Virus record (IMG/VR): IMGVR_UViG_3300031277_000011
Span: 1-39,036 of that record
DNA length: 39,036 nucleotides
From: a virus
Direction: 5' to 3' (one strand)
Shown here: in pieces, positions 17,356 through 24,817 of the stretch
Layout of the letters: each line of letters opens with the position of its first letter
Numbering within the stretch: the first letter of the stretch is position 1
The notes under the pieces: model-generated
What the model was told of the DNA's origin: nothing
What the model saw: only the letters and a program-made list of their open reading frames with translations
The model's database searches: none
Position numbers and translations under genes: made by a program

Positions 17356-19289
17356 TGTTGTGCTCCTTGCGCACCCTGTGGTGGGGGTGCTTGCATTGCT
17401 GGCGGTAACCCGCCGCTATTATTTAGCTGCCCTGGTGGGGGCGGGATTTGACCTGCGTATATATACTCTGCAACCTCATCGCCATTCCTGACAAATTGCA
17501 TCTGTTCATTTAGTAATCTTAATATATTCTGTAATATAGGAGCTTTCTCCGGATTGGTTAGTATATTCATGTCAAATAATAAACTCTGTATCTCCTGCAT
17601 GAATAATCTATGATTAATACCAGGAACCGCAGGAACCTGCACACCTTCTAACAACGCATCTTTATACGCTGTGATTAAGTCCATCATCCTTTCTTTGTTC
17701 TCAGTTGCAAAGTCTATGTTTCCGTTATTAATTAAATCAAAGAACTGATCCGGGGTTATATGCCCTATCTTTAATAACTCCATGCCTATTTCTATACTAC
17801 CGGCATATGATTTGCTGATAGGGTTTACCCTTTCAACTACAACACGGGATATTTGCCTTATGTCATCACGAGTAAAACTTTCGACATCGTTTTCCCTACG
17901 TTTACCTACTATTTCAAGCAACCTTTCACTATCTGCGACTACTTTTAAGACATCAATAATAAAAGTATAAACATCTTCAAACATCTTGTTATAAGACTTG
18001 ACTAGCCCCATAGAATATTGAAACGCCATGTTGATAACTGTTGCAATGGCAACACCTGACTTTAAATTAGGTGCACCGGCTACATCACCCCTTACAACGC
18101 TATTCTGCCCTGTTAAAGTCTCCATGTTAGACTTACAGAATTGTATTAAACTATCAAGGCCGGTATTATCCCTATAGAAATCAATAACCTCCGGCTTTAC
18201 ATCACCGTAAAAGAAGTTAAGGCCATTAACCGTAGACTCTATATCAACATTACTACCGCTAGGCCCTGCATATACATTCTGCGCACCTGCGGCTATTACG
18301 TTACTTGTTATCGTACTCAATACAATATTCATTAACTGCTGTGGCCCACGGATAGAGTTCATGTCAGTAAAACCAAAACATTCCGTCATGTACTCATCTG
18401 GACTTAAATTAAATAAAGGTAGTCTATCTAAATATAAATATTTGTTACTTTCGTATAGATTAACAGACTTACTATTACTATCACCTGCTACAAGAGCATA
18501 CTTACCCTCTGGCATTGCTGGTGTTGGTTTATGATAAAAACTATAAACCCATATGTCGTCACTTTCATCATCCCTGTCTGTTATCTTACCGTTCTTAAAT
18601 TCCCAATACCTGTCACCGTTCCTGTAGTCATTAATCGCTAGTATCTCATCTTTCTTGTTAGGAAACGTGGCAGCTACATCATACCTGTTTTTGCGTGTTC
18701 TAAAGATACACCATAGCCAATCGTCTTTATTTTCTTTGTTATAATCAAAGAACACATCCCATACAGTCCTTATATTAGCTTCAAAATCCCCATTATAAAT
18801 ATACTTATCTTTGTCTTTACCCTTTTTTTCACCTGCGAACGGGTTCCACTCAAGACTTAAATAACCATCACCGTGACATATTCCTTTCTTAGTGGTACCG
18901 TTTATCTTGTCTTCATATCGCTTGACTTTATGGTAATGATCTACAATCCTTTTACCAACCTGCGTGGCACGCTTAGACTCTAAGTCCGTATTGGCACTTG
19001 AACAGGAAAATGCCGGAGTGTTAGCCGTTACCTGATTGTACATATGTGTATAGAAATTTCTGAAATGATTAAAGAAAGTAGCTTTGAATTCTCCCTGCTC
19101 GCCTACATCAAGAATGTCATCCCCTGGATAGACTTCAAAATACTTACCTTCGATATAATCCTGATTTTTAAGCCATGACCGTGCGTAACCTTTGTCAATT
19201 ACATGGTCTTGAAATGATGATACAGCGTCTAATACTTCTTGTGATAGTTCTTCACCCTTTTTGCTAAAACGGTATTCTACAGTTGGCAA
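17352..19289 (-). CDS. Portal protein (645 aa)
   Basis: A 645-residue portal that forms the dodecameric DNA channel at one capsid vertex. Features by eye: charged N-terminal helices (SWLKNQDYIEGKYFEVYPGD), a QVTANTPAFSCSSANTDLES segment of the usual early portal region, a wing with DIWVYSFYHKPTPAMPEGKY, FNLSPDEYMTECFGFTDMNS, a crown-proximal SGVAIATVINMAFQYSMGLV region, and a Pro/Gln-rich C-terminus (PPPPGQ). It starts at TTG (19289) behind GGGGGT; no in-frame ATG is better placed. A promoter-like site lies upstream (19329-19356). It sits downstream of terminase and upstream of scaffold. Confidence 0.85.
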   Translation of the reverse strand: MPTVEYRFSKKGEELSQEVLDAVSSFQDHVIDKGYARSWLKNQDYIEGKYFEVYPGDDILDVGEQGEFKATFFNHFRNFYTHMYNQVTANTPAFSCSSANTDLESKRATQVGKRIVDHYHKVKRYEDKINGTTKKGICHGDGYLSLEWNPFAGEKKGKDKDKYIYNGDFEANIRTVWDVFFDYNKENKDDWLWCIFRTRKNRYDVAATFPNKKDEILAINDYRNGDRYWEFKNGKITDRDDESDDIWVYSFYHKPTPAMPEGKYALVAGDSNSKSVNLYESNKYLYLDRLPLFNLSPDEYMTECFGFTDMNSIRGPQQLMNIVLSTITSNVIAAGAQNVYAGPSGSNVDIESTVNGLNFFYGDVKPEVIDFYRDNTGLDSLIQFCKSNMETLTGQNSVVRGDVAGAPNLKSGVAIATVINMAFQYSMGLVKSYNKMFEDVYTFIIDVLKVVADSERLLEIVGKRRENDVESFTRDDIRQISRVVVERVNPISKSYAGSIEIGMELLKIGHITPDQFFDLINNGNIDFATENKERMMDLITAYKDALLEGVQVPAVPGINHRLFMQEIQSLLFDMNILTNPEKAPILQNILRLLNEQMQFVRNGDEVAEYIYAGQIPPPPGQLNNSGGLPPAMQAPPPQGAQGAQQ

Positions 19290-19299
19290 CTAAGACCCC

Positions 19300-19356
19300 C
19301 ATGTGTATCATCTGTGACACATGTATCAATAATACCACACTGTAACTTAATTGCAA
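19300..19356 (-). promoter_or_regulatory. Late promoter upstream of the portal gene, with downstream inverted repeat
   Basis: On the minus strand TTGCAA (19356-19351), 16 bases, TATTAT (19334-19329). ACAGTGTG follows TTGCAA after seven bases, as at 770-797. Just downstream, CATGTGT (19300-19306) and ACACATG (19317-19323) form an inverted repeat that could be an operator or transcript hairpin. It would boost portal, scaffold and capsid transcription. Confidence 0.6.
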
Positions 19357-19364
19357 CAGTTATT

Positions 19365-19571
19365 TTATTTTTTCTTTAGGATTTCTTTTTTCGTAATACC
19401 ACTTGCGATAGCTAAACCCTCTGTGTACATCGGTAAGTTTTCTCTTATGTGAATCTCTAGTTTATCATATACAGACAAGCCTGCCTCCCACGTCTCGTTA
19501 GATATACCACTATGAACATGCTTTTTGTTATTCATTTTATCATAAAATCTTTTCTTTTTGCTATCGTTCAC
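19365..19571 (-). CDS. Small basic protein between terminase and portal (68 aa)
   Basis: A 68-residue product (MNDSKKKRFYDKMNNKKHVH ... ending ITKKEILKKK), Lys-rich with one predicted helical C-terminal half (YDKLEIHIRENLPMYTEGLA). It starts at GTG 19571, overlapping the stop of the 84-residue gene. Not recognised; a small DNA- or RNA-binding or packaging accessory protein would suit the composition. Confidence 0.5.
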   Translation of the reverse strand: MNDSKKKRFYDKMNNKKHVHSGISNETWEAGLSVYDKLEIHIRENLPMYTEGLAIASGITKKEILKKK

Positions 19572-19815
19572 AAGTCACATCTTCTTTAGCTACCCAACCT
19601 GGTCGATAACCAAAACTCCAAGACAGACACGTTTTGTGATATTTGCATTGCGTACCTTTATCATCCTGAGTCGTCATCCAATTACCGCAATTATCACAAT
19701 TCCTATCCACTGTTATAAAATCTAAATAATCAAAAAAACTAGCGTCTTCAACTGGGTTTCTCTCCTTTTTTATCTGATTTTTTATTAAGTCTGCAAACTC
19801 TTTTGGTATCTTCAT
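19561..19815 (-). CDS. Small zinc-binding-like protein (84 aa)
   Basis: An 84-residue product with a Cys pattern CDNCGNW ... QCKYHKTCLSW in the middle, consistent with one zinc site (two CxxC-like pairs plus His). The N-terminal 25 residues are a charged helix (MKIPKEFADLIKNQIKKERN). It is coded just downstream of the terminase large subunit. Function unknown; packaging accessory or nucleic-acid contact is possible. Confidence 0.55.
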   Translation of the reverse strand: MKIPKEFADLIKNQIKKERNPVEDASFFDYLDFITVDRNCDNCGNWMTTQDDKGTQCKYHKTCLSWSFGYRPGWVAKEDVTCER

Positions 19816-19818
19816 GTC

Positions 19819-21222
19819 TTACCTCTTCTTCAATATCTTAGCTAACTTATCATAACCGCCTGACGGCTTGTTCAATAACTCCGGCTCTATGAAATGCGAC
19901 CAGGGATTGACACCATCTGGCAACAAAGGATATGGGTTCTTTGTCCAGTTGATATTGTCCACTAGGTAACACAACGCCATACCTGCGTCCCAATGACCCA
20001 TTTCATCTGAGCGTTCAAAGTCCGTCCTTCTCTCATTCCATATCCCAAACTTCAACTGACTATATAAATTGGGGCATTTGTCCTTATCTACCAACAACTT
20101 ACCCTGAGACATCTTTACCCTTAAATTATTAATAACACTATCCAGAAAGTTCCTGTCCGTCTGATTGTCCTTACGCTTAACAATAGGACTTACCGCCCAT
20201 TGATGATCTCTATTCATGTCCGCTAACTGCTGCATTTCGTTATCTGCTAACTTCCTAGGATTATTATACTTTATCTCTTTACTCTTGGGTTTCCACTTCT
20301 CTACAACCTGCTTAGTAGATGAGTAATTAAACCATAACTCATCCTCTACTATAACACAGGCTTTCATAAAGTCAAGATATCCAAAGACTACACTTGTATG
20401 ATCCCTAAACCCTAAGTCCGCTACTTCGTAACCATCAAAATGCTCTGGTCTTTCCTGCTTTCCAACCCATAGCTTTTCATCCTGTGCTTCCGGAATAATC
20501 AACCTACCCTTACTTGGTACAAGCTTACACATATACTCACGCAAGAAACTATCACTCTTTGTCCCCCCGCATCTTTTAATAATCCGCTTCATCTGGGACA
20601 TTGTTCTTGTACCAGTCCTGTAACTATCTAACAAGTTCCACTCAAACGCCCTACGTTCTTTTACCGCTTCTTTTAGCTTTGTGATATAAACATGAGTGAT
20701 ATCATCCGGTATAGTACTAACTATTATCAACTGACCTTTAGTTGTATCTAACTGTGGACCTAAGACATCTGTTAATAAATACTCCGGCCTATACTTAAAG
20801 AACCCGAATTCAGATAGTATAATAATATTAGCTTCAACACCACGGCCCTTCTCTACCTCAACCCTATCCTTACCTCCAAACAGGTACATCTTAGAACCGT
20901 TATACCATTCCCAATAACTGCCCTTATCTTTGTACTGTGGTCTTTGTGTAGGATCGTATTTATATATCTTAGTAAATAGAAAGTCCGTTATCTCATAAGC
21001 CTGCTTAACAGTAGGTGCGCCATAACGAATGATAAAGTCCTTATGCTTAACTGCTTCTTCACTTGCGTATGTTAATACAACCGAGTCTTTACCATATCTT
21101 CTATGACAACTGGTAACAACATCTATCTTGTCTGTTAGTAAGTTATATAACCGGAATTGATTGTCTCTTAGATACCAGTCTGCGATCTCACCCTGGGAAT
21201 ATAAGAAATTATAGTCTATCAT
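19819..21222 (-). CDS. terL: Terminase large subunit (467 aa)
   Basis: The motor that pumps DNA into procapsids and cuts it. N-terminal ATPase: a Walker A variant SCHRRYGKDS (38-47) and Walker B IIILSEF (133-139, acidic E138), plus a coupling-like IIVSTIP strand (166-172). C-terminal nuclease: YEVADLGFRDHTSVVFG (Asp269, Asp274) as the first acidic cluster, VIVEDELWF as the second, and GHWDAGMAL near the end as the third. Length fits a podovirus terminase. The start is ATG at 21222, overlapping the upstream gene by 14 bases. It lies below the small subunit with two small genes between. Confidence 0.93.
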   Translation of the reverse strand: MIDYNFLYSQGEIADWYLRDNQFRLYNLLTDKIDVVTSCHRRYGKDSVVLTYASEEAVKHKDFIIRYGAPTVKQAYEITDFLFTKIYKYDPTQRPQYKDKGSYWEWYNGSKMYLFGGKDRVEVEKGRGVEANIIILSEFGFFKYRPEYLLTDVLGPQLDTTKGQLIIVSTIPDDITHVYITKLKEAVKERRAFEWNLLDSYRTGTRTMSQMKRIIKRCGGTKSDSFLREYMCKLVPSKGRLIIPEAQDEKLWVGKQERPEHFDGYEVADLGFRDHTSVVFGYLDFMKACVIVEDELWFNYSSTKQVVEKWKPKSKEIKYNNPRKLADNEMQQLADMNRDHQWAVSPIVKRKDNQTDRNFLDSVINNLRVKMSQGKLLVDKDKCPNLYSQLKFGIWNERRTDFERSDEMGHWDAGMALCYLVDNINWTKNPYPLLPDGVNPWSHFIEPELLNKPSGGYDKLAKILKKR

Positions 21223-21748
21223 TTATATTTTTTATTATTTCGTTTATCTTTTTTAAACCTCTTGTAATCTCATACTCTGGGGTCTTGTCATGTTTTTGAT
21301 CTGGTTCTAGTATGTCTTCCAAAGGCTCTATCTTCTCTGGTTTCTTTTCTGCTATTCTCTCTTTCAAATCTTCCACAACCTCATTTTCCCCTGTTATTTG
21401 TTCTATTGCCTTCTCTGGTTCGGGTTGTTTCTCTTGATAAGTGGCATCTTTGGTAAAAAGTATTTTATTGTTTTCAATATCAACTTCACCTGTCACTTTG
21501 CCCATGTTTTTAAGGATATAAGAATGTTCTTTGTCTTTTCCAACTAAGTAAGCTGCATCTTCCGGCATCCATTCGGCTGTTTTAATATTTATTTTCTCCG
21601 GTTCGGTAATGGAGTTTACTAAATCCATAACACTCCGATAGTAATCAACGTTTGCACACCAACCAGGAGTACCGACCTTGGGAAATGCTATCCCAAATAA
21701 ATAGGATATACAATGCCTTATCTCCCTTGCATCTTCTTTACTTATCAT
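21209..21748 (-). CDS. Hypothetical packaging-region protein (179 aa)
   Basis: A 179-residue protein. Residues 1-50 form a compact start (DAREIRHCISYLFGIAFPKV); a middle part (TAEWMPEDAAYLVGKDKEHS) is mixed; the C-terminal 80 residues are acidic and Lys/Glu-rich (AIEQITGENEVVEDLKERIA), probably helical or disordered. It lies between a zinc-binding gene and the terminase large subunit with short overlaps, so it is co-translated with packaging genes. No family is recognised. Confidence 0.55.
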   Translation of the reverse strand: MISKEDAREIRHCISYLFGIAFPKVGTPGWCANVDYYRSVMDLVNSITEPEKINIKTAEWMPEDAAYLVGKDKEHSYILKNMGKVTGEVDIENNKILFTKDATYQEKQPEPEKAIEQITGENEVVEDLKERIAEKKPEKIEPLEDILEPDQKHDKTPEYEITRGLKKINEIIKNINDRL

Positions 21749-21977
21749 TATACGATAAATCCTTTTTATCCAGCCCGTGAGCGATTGTGACCGTTTTAGT
21801 CGCTATTCCGTTAAGTTGACTTTTCACGTCCTCAACACATTTAACGCATCTTTCATATCCAAGAGGGGTAAAATACTGTGCATTGCCCTGTTTGTCGTAA
21901 CTCTTGATAGTCTTGCACACTTCACACTGGTGTGGTTTCTTCTTAAACATCCTGTTAAGTATATCTAATACACTCAT
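21738..21977 (-). CDS. Zinc-finger-like small protein (79 aa)
   Basis: A 79-residue product with four cysteines in two CxxC pairs: CEVC (18-21) and CVKC (44-47), the pattern of a small zinc ribbon or treble clef. The N-terminus is a short hydrophobic-basic helix (MSVLDILNRMFKKKP). It overlaps the terminase small-subunit stop by four bases (ATGA). It may bind nucleic acid or an assembly partner during packaging. Confidence 0.6.
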   Translation of the reverse strand: MSVLDILNRMFKKKPHQCEVCKTIKSYDKQGNAQYFTPLGYERCVKCVEDVKSQLNGIATKTVTIAHGLDKKDLSYNDK

Positions 21978-22375
21978 ATCTCTTCTTCCTCTGTAGTCTT
22001 AGTTTCCCTGGCTTTCTTCTTCTCTTGTTCTAGTTTATCCCGGTATTCTTCGTATGTCATGTTGATGTTATTGTTTGTCTGGTCTATTTCCTGTTTGTCT
22101 TTCCACCCGAAGTTTTTAAGTGCAAAGATGTCACTTGATTTACCTGTTAGCCTTAGTGATTCCTCATATGAATTCTCTATCATCAACCTGGCTCTTTTTA
22201 TAGTGTAAGCTAGTTCTTTTCTTTTCTCCATGTCGTAGAATGACTGCCTGCTAGAAAAACCCAAATAATAACAAAGACCTGTGATTGTTACCATCGGGTG
22301 CAGTTTAATGTATTCGTCTATCTTTTCTTGTAGTTCTTTGGCTGTTTTATAGATTGGTATCCCACCGGTTGACAT
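21974..22375 (-). CDS. terS: Terminase small subunit / gp3-like DNA packaging protein (133 aa)
   Basis: Recognises viral DNA and delivers it to the large subunit. The 133-residue product has the features of phage DNA-packaging proteins of the gp3 type: TAKELQEKIDEYI, TITGLCYYLGFSSRQSFYD as a helix-turn-helix, then IKRARLMIENSYEESLRLTG, and FALKNFGWKDKQE. The YLGF-SRQSFYD and LKN-GWKDK motifs are diagnostic. The C-terminus is acidic. It begins at 22375, sharing one base with the upstream stop, and precedes two small genes and the large subunit. Confidence 0.88.
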   Translation of the reverse strand: MSTGGIPIYKTAKELQEKIDEYIKLHPMVTITGLCYYLGFSSRQSFYDMEKRKELAYTIKRARLMIENSYEESLRLTGKSSDIFALKNFGWKDKQEIDQTNNNINMTYEEYRDKLEQEKKKARETKTTEEEEI

Positions 22376-22623
22376 TATTTTACTACCTCGATTTCTTTTT
22401 TCTTCCTGAGTTTCTTTATCTCTCTATCTGCGACTAACATATTCTTTTCGTATACCCTTACCTTTTGTGCAAGATGCGTGATGAGTTTATCCGCGGCTTC
22501 TAGCAAGTCTACAACTGACATCTGCTCTTTACCGGCTTTATGATTTACAAGTTTTTGGTGCAAGTTCTTTAAATTATTGTCTATTTTTTCTTTTGCTTCA
22601 TTTAAGTCAGTCATTATTTTCAT
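22375..22623 (-). CDS. Coiled-coil small protein (82 aa)
   Basis: An 82-residue, almost entirely helical product with heptads (LNEAKEKIDNNLKNLHQKLV; VDLLEAADKLITHLAQKVRV; REIKKLRKKKE). It starts at ATG 22623, overlapping the FmdB-like stop by four bases; an in-frame ATG at 22614 is the alternative. It lies between the zinc ribbon and the terminase small subunit. No family recognised; an assembly or regulatory partner is possible. Confidence 0.6.
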   Translation of the reverse strand: MKIMTDLNEAKEKIDNNLKNLHQKLVNHKAGKEQMSVVDLLEAADKLITHLAQKVRVYEKNMLVADREIKKLRKKKEIEVVK

Positions 22624-22868
22624 CCCATGTTTGATGTGTTATCTTCGTCAAAGTATCTGCCTTTATATGGCTTCCCTTCAAGTCCCCTTTGTATATCTCG
22701 GCTGTTATCATACAAACTGTTACCTAGCCGGGATATAGCAGGAATTGCGATGTCTTTTTTCATTACAGAACCACACTTTTTACAGTTGTATTTTTTATCC
22801 TCAATTTTGTAAGTTATTACTTCCTGTTTATAACCGCAATCCTGGCAAGTATAATTGTATATCGGCAT
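22620..22868 (-). CDS. FmdB-like zinc ribbon, first gene of the late operon (82 aa)
   Basis: The 82-residue product begins MPIYNYTCQDCGYKQEVITY and has a second pair CKKCG near residues 33-37, the signature of FmdB/CxxC-CxxC-SSSS zinc ribbons that appear in bacterial and phage genomes, often as regulators or nucleic-acid binders. The C-terminal half is charged and likely flexible (DNSRDIQRGLEGKPYKGRYF). It lacks a Shine-Dalgarno site; ATG 22868 lies six bases after a -10, so the mRNA would be leaderless. As first gene of the late operon, it may act in late gene regulation (inference). Confidence 0.75.
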   Translation of the reverse strand: MPIYNYTCQDCGYKQEVITYKIEDKKYNCKKCGSVMKKDIAIPAISRLGNSLYDNSRDIQRGLEGKPYKGRYFDEDNTSNMG

Positions 22869-22874
22869 GACTAT

Positions 22875-22903
22875 ATATTAATGCTATAATACAATTATGT
22901 CAA
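22875..22903 (-). promoter_or_regulatory. Main late promoter, leaderless type
   Basis: Minus strand TTGACA (22903-22898), 17 bases, TAATAT (22880-22875), then six bases to ATG at 22868. This is a near-consensus sigma-70 promoter with ideal spacing, and the start of transcription would fall at about the A of the start codon. It reads into terminase and the whole structural operon. Confidence 0.75.
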
Positions 22904-23194
22904 GAAAAAATATATACAACTCTATGCCGCATTTTGTCATATTGTTAAGACAAATATTGTCACTTGATGTAATCCTTTATAGTATTGATTAAGCTGTCGA
23001 GTATTAAAATATTGTTAAGAAATCGGTGACATTATGTGTTACTTTGACTAACCAAAATATTATCAGATACTTGTTTGTTTTCCCTTGTAGCCCTTTGCAG
23101 TATTGGTCTTTGACTAATTGTAACAAGTTGTGTTGTAGTTGGCACGCAGATTGCTTATATATTAAGTGTGAAACGAATAAAGGGAGGAAAAGGG
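22904..23194. promoter_or_regulatory. Divergent control region between late and plus-strand operons
   Basis: This stretch (326 bases of gene-free DNA with the late promoter) holds no convincing gene. It has a 12-base direct repeat ATATTGTTAAGA at 22939-22950 and 23009-23020 (70 apart), a related TATTGATTAAG at 22983, an inverted TTGTC/GACAA pair around the first copy, and TTTGACTAA at 23043-23051 and 23109-23117. A possible plus promoter is TTGTAG (23133-23138), 17 bases, TATATA (23156-23161). GGGAGG then precedes ATG 23195. The repeats are plausible operators for a phage regulator that switches late and accessory genes. Confidence 0.55.
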
Positions 23195-23416
23195 ATGGAA
23201 AAAGTAACAAGAAATGGAAAAGAATTTAAAAAAGAACAGAAAGGTTATTTAGTAATTGCTAGGTACTTTGACGGTGAACAAGAAGTCGCAAGATTTTCTG
23301 CTTTGAATCCTGCAAGAAATTATTTGGAATCAATGAAAAGACAAAAAAGAAGAGGTGATAGCTGCTTTGATACAATTGAAATGAAACCAGCTTATGTACT
23401 TACAGAAATTAATTAA
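23195..23416 (+). CDS. Small hypothetical protein (73 aa)
   Basis: I chose ATG at 23195 because GGGAGG stands seven bases upstream; a GTG further upstream (23168) would place the ribosome site inside the gene. The 73-residue product MEKVTRNGKEFKKEQKGYLV ... has a YLVIARYFDGEQEVARFSAL strand-turn pattern followed by basic residues (ESMKRQKRRGDSC). It is the first gene of a short plus-strand operon. Not recognised. Confidence 0.6.
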   Translation: MEKVTRNGKEFKKEQKGYLVIARYFDGEQEVARFSALNPARNYLESMKRQKRRGDSCFDTIEMKPAYVLTEIN

Positions 23417-23435
23417 AAAAAAGGAAGGTGAAGAA

Positions 23436-23663
23436 ATGGAAAAATTAGTAAAACACTTTGACGCAGGTAAGCACGGCAAGGGACACTTAACAAGTACTGG
23501 TAAACTTAATATAGGTGGTTGGTGTATCTTCTTGACAAAAGAACAGCTTAAAAATTTGCAAGAAGAAAAAAATCCGGAAATACTGGCAAAAAAGGCAGTT
23601 GCTTACAAGTTTAAGAATGAATATGGTCACAAGAAATCTTATTGGAAAAATATTGAACTTTAA
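23436..23663 (+). CDS. Small hypothetical protein (75 aa)
   Basis: Starts at ATG 23436 after GGAAGGTG; the 75-residue product is MEKLVKHFDAGKHGKGHLTS ... with a GGWCIFLTKEQLKNLQEEKN middle and a basic C-terminus (KKSYWKNIEL). The GGW-I-LTKEQL pattern suggests a small alpha-beta fold. It is second in the plus operon and followed by a hairpin. Function unknown. Confidence 0.6.
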   Translation: MEKLVKHFDAGKHGKGHLTSTGKLNIGGWCIFLTKEQLKNLQEEKNPEILAKKAVAYKFKNEYGHKKSYWKNIEL

Positions 23664-23665
23664 TT

Positions 23666-23703
23666 ATTACTAGGCAGGCTTCACGGCCTGCTTATGGAGT
23701 AAT
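23666..23703 (+). other. Intergenic hairpin, possible partial terminator
   Basis: GCAGGC (23674-23679) pairs with GCCTGC (23686-23691) around a six-base loop, and ATTACT (23666-23671) with AGTAAT (23698-23703) outside it. No U-run follows, so it may only attenuate, or protect the upstream message, before the lipoprotein gene. Confidence 0.45.
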
Positions 23704-23735
23704 TAAAACTCTAAAAACTTTATGGAGGTAAAAAA

Positions 23736-24398
23736 ATGGAAAATCTAACAATCGCAGGGGTTATTGATGGCATCCCCAAACTTGCAGAAAACATCAAAAA
23801 GAGAGGTAAAATAAGCATTAAAAAACAATTTATAATAATAGCTTGTAGCCTTTCTTTTTTTATCGGTTGTGGTAGCAAAATCGGATTTAACGACAAGACA
23901 CCCGGTGTAGTTGATCCGAAACTTCACATTTACGTTAATAGCGTTGCAAATTTGTCCATGGAATACGGAGCCGAACTATTTTACGAAAGAATGCAGTATG
24001 TTGATGTTACTTGGTCTGATAGCGAACAGGGGCAGGCTTTACTTAACGGTGAGCCTATGGCCGAAGCCGGATTAACTTTTCCGGTAGGTACAGAGCGAGT
24101 GATAGTCATTAACTCTGATAATTTCAACGATTACGCTACAGATACGGAACGACTTATTATTATCCTACATGAGTTCAGGCACGCTGTAGCTGATGAGATC
24201 TCAAACCAACACATCGAAGATGTTGTATATACTGTTGATTCTCCTGAACCGATTACAGAATATACACAACCTCTTATGATGCCTTTATCGCTTATGAGCA
24301 GTAAAAATTGTTTATTAGCTGCTTATTTTTGGGATAAATACCAGGATTTTTATTTAAGAACATTTTTCGGGTTAAGACTTGATAAAACTTGGAAATAA
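23736..24398 (+). CDS. Lipoprotein with HEFRH zinc-metallopeptidase motif (220 aa)
   Basis: A 220-residue product of unusual build. Residues 1-30 are a cytoplasmic-looking helix with basic residues; about 31-44 are hydrophobic, ending in a lipobox FFIGC with Cys45, so the remainder would be tethered outside the cytoplasm. Residues 136-149 (DTERLIIILHEFRHA) carry HExxH (145-149), a zincin active-site motif; His159 is a possible third ligand, and Glu171 or Glu175 are alternatives. Four further segments are not assignable. ATG 23736 has TGGAGG upstream. A perfect terminator follows. It could cleave a cell-envelope target, for example in exclusion or host modification; this is inference. Confidence 0.65.
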   Translation: MENLTIAGVIDGIPKLAENIKKRGKISIKKQFIIIACSLSFFIGCGSKIGFNDKTPGVVDPKLHIYVNSVANLSMEYGAELFYERMQYVDVTWSDSEQGQALLNGEPMAEAGLTFPVGTERVIVINSDNFNDYATDTERLIIILHEFRHAVADEISNQHIEDVVYTVDSPEPITEYTQPLMMPLSLMSSKNCLLAAYFWDKYQDFYLRTFFGLRLDKTWK

Positions 24399-24406
24399 CT
24401 AGACTA

Positions 24407-24437
24407 AGAGACTGGGCTTCGGCTCAGTCTCTTTTTT
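24407..24437 (+). terminator. Rho-independent terminator with UUCG loop
   Basis: AGAGACTGGGC (24407-24417), loop TTCG, GCTCAGTCTCT (24422-24432), eleven pairs with one G-U, followed by TTTTTT (24432-24437). A textbook intrinsic terminator after the lipoprotein gene. Some read-through or a separate start must serve the next two small genes. Confidence 0.92.
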
Positions 24438-24453
24438 AAATGGAGGTATGAAG

Positions 24454-24549
24454 ATGAAAGTATCGGAAATAATAGTTACCTGCTTAGTCGTCTTATTATA
24501 CACTATAAGTATAATAATTATAACTATTTACATAGGAGGTATAAAATGA
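24454..24549 (+). CDS. 31-residue single-pass membrane peptide
   Basis: ATG 24454 lies seven bases after GGAGG. The 31-residue product starts MKVSEIIVTCLVVLLYTISI and is one hydrophobic helix flanked by KVSE and GGIK. Its stop overlaps the start of the next gene (ATGA, 24546-24549), and its own last codons form the AGGAGG of that gene. The phasing supports coding. A membrane-acting peptide next to an envelope lipoprotein gene is notable; its role is unknown. Confidence 0.65.
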   Translation: MKVSEIIVTCLVVLLYTISIIIITIYIGGIK

Positions 24550-24755
24550 ACGAACGTACAAAAGTTGATAAATGGCAAGCGGAAAGGTTAAGAGAGAGCC
24601 TTAATAATTTAGGATTTGAACGATTCGACAATAACGGAATAGAGACTTACATATCTGTCGGCTACATAGCAATCTTAGAACCGGATAACGGTAAATGGTG
24701 GTATACTATCAAGAATAATGACTTAACGAAAGACTCATACAAGCAAATCCTGTAA
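24546..24755 (+). CDS. Small hypothetical protein (69 aa)
   Basis: A 69-residue product (MNERTKVDKWQAERLRESLN ...) with helix-like first 25 residues and a beta-like second half (TYISVGYIAILEPDNGKWWY). ATG 24546 is coupled to the preceding membrane-peptide gene and has AGGAGG. Two hairpins follow. Not recognised. Confidence 0.6.
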   Translation: MNERTKVDKWQAERLRESLNNLGFERFDNNGIETYISVGYIAILEPDNGKWWYTIKNNDLTKDSYKQIL

Positions 24756-24767
24756 AAAGCCTGTAGT

Positions 24768-24817
24768 ACGTTCTGTGAGACGTTTTTTGCTCAAGGTATA
24801 CTAGGATACCATTTTTT
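24768..24817 (+). terminator. Two tandem terminator hairpins after the plus operon
   Basis: The first is ACGTTCT / AGACGT (24768-24783, one bulge) followed by TTTTTT. The second is GGTAT (24795-24799) / ATACC (24806-24810) followed by ATTTTTT to 24817. Together they end the plus operon against the convergent minus gene, whose stop codon shares the last T-run. Confidence 0.7.
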
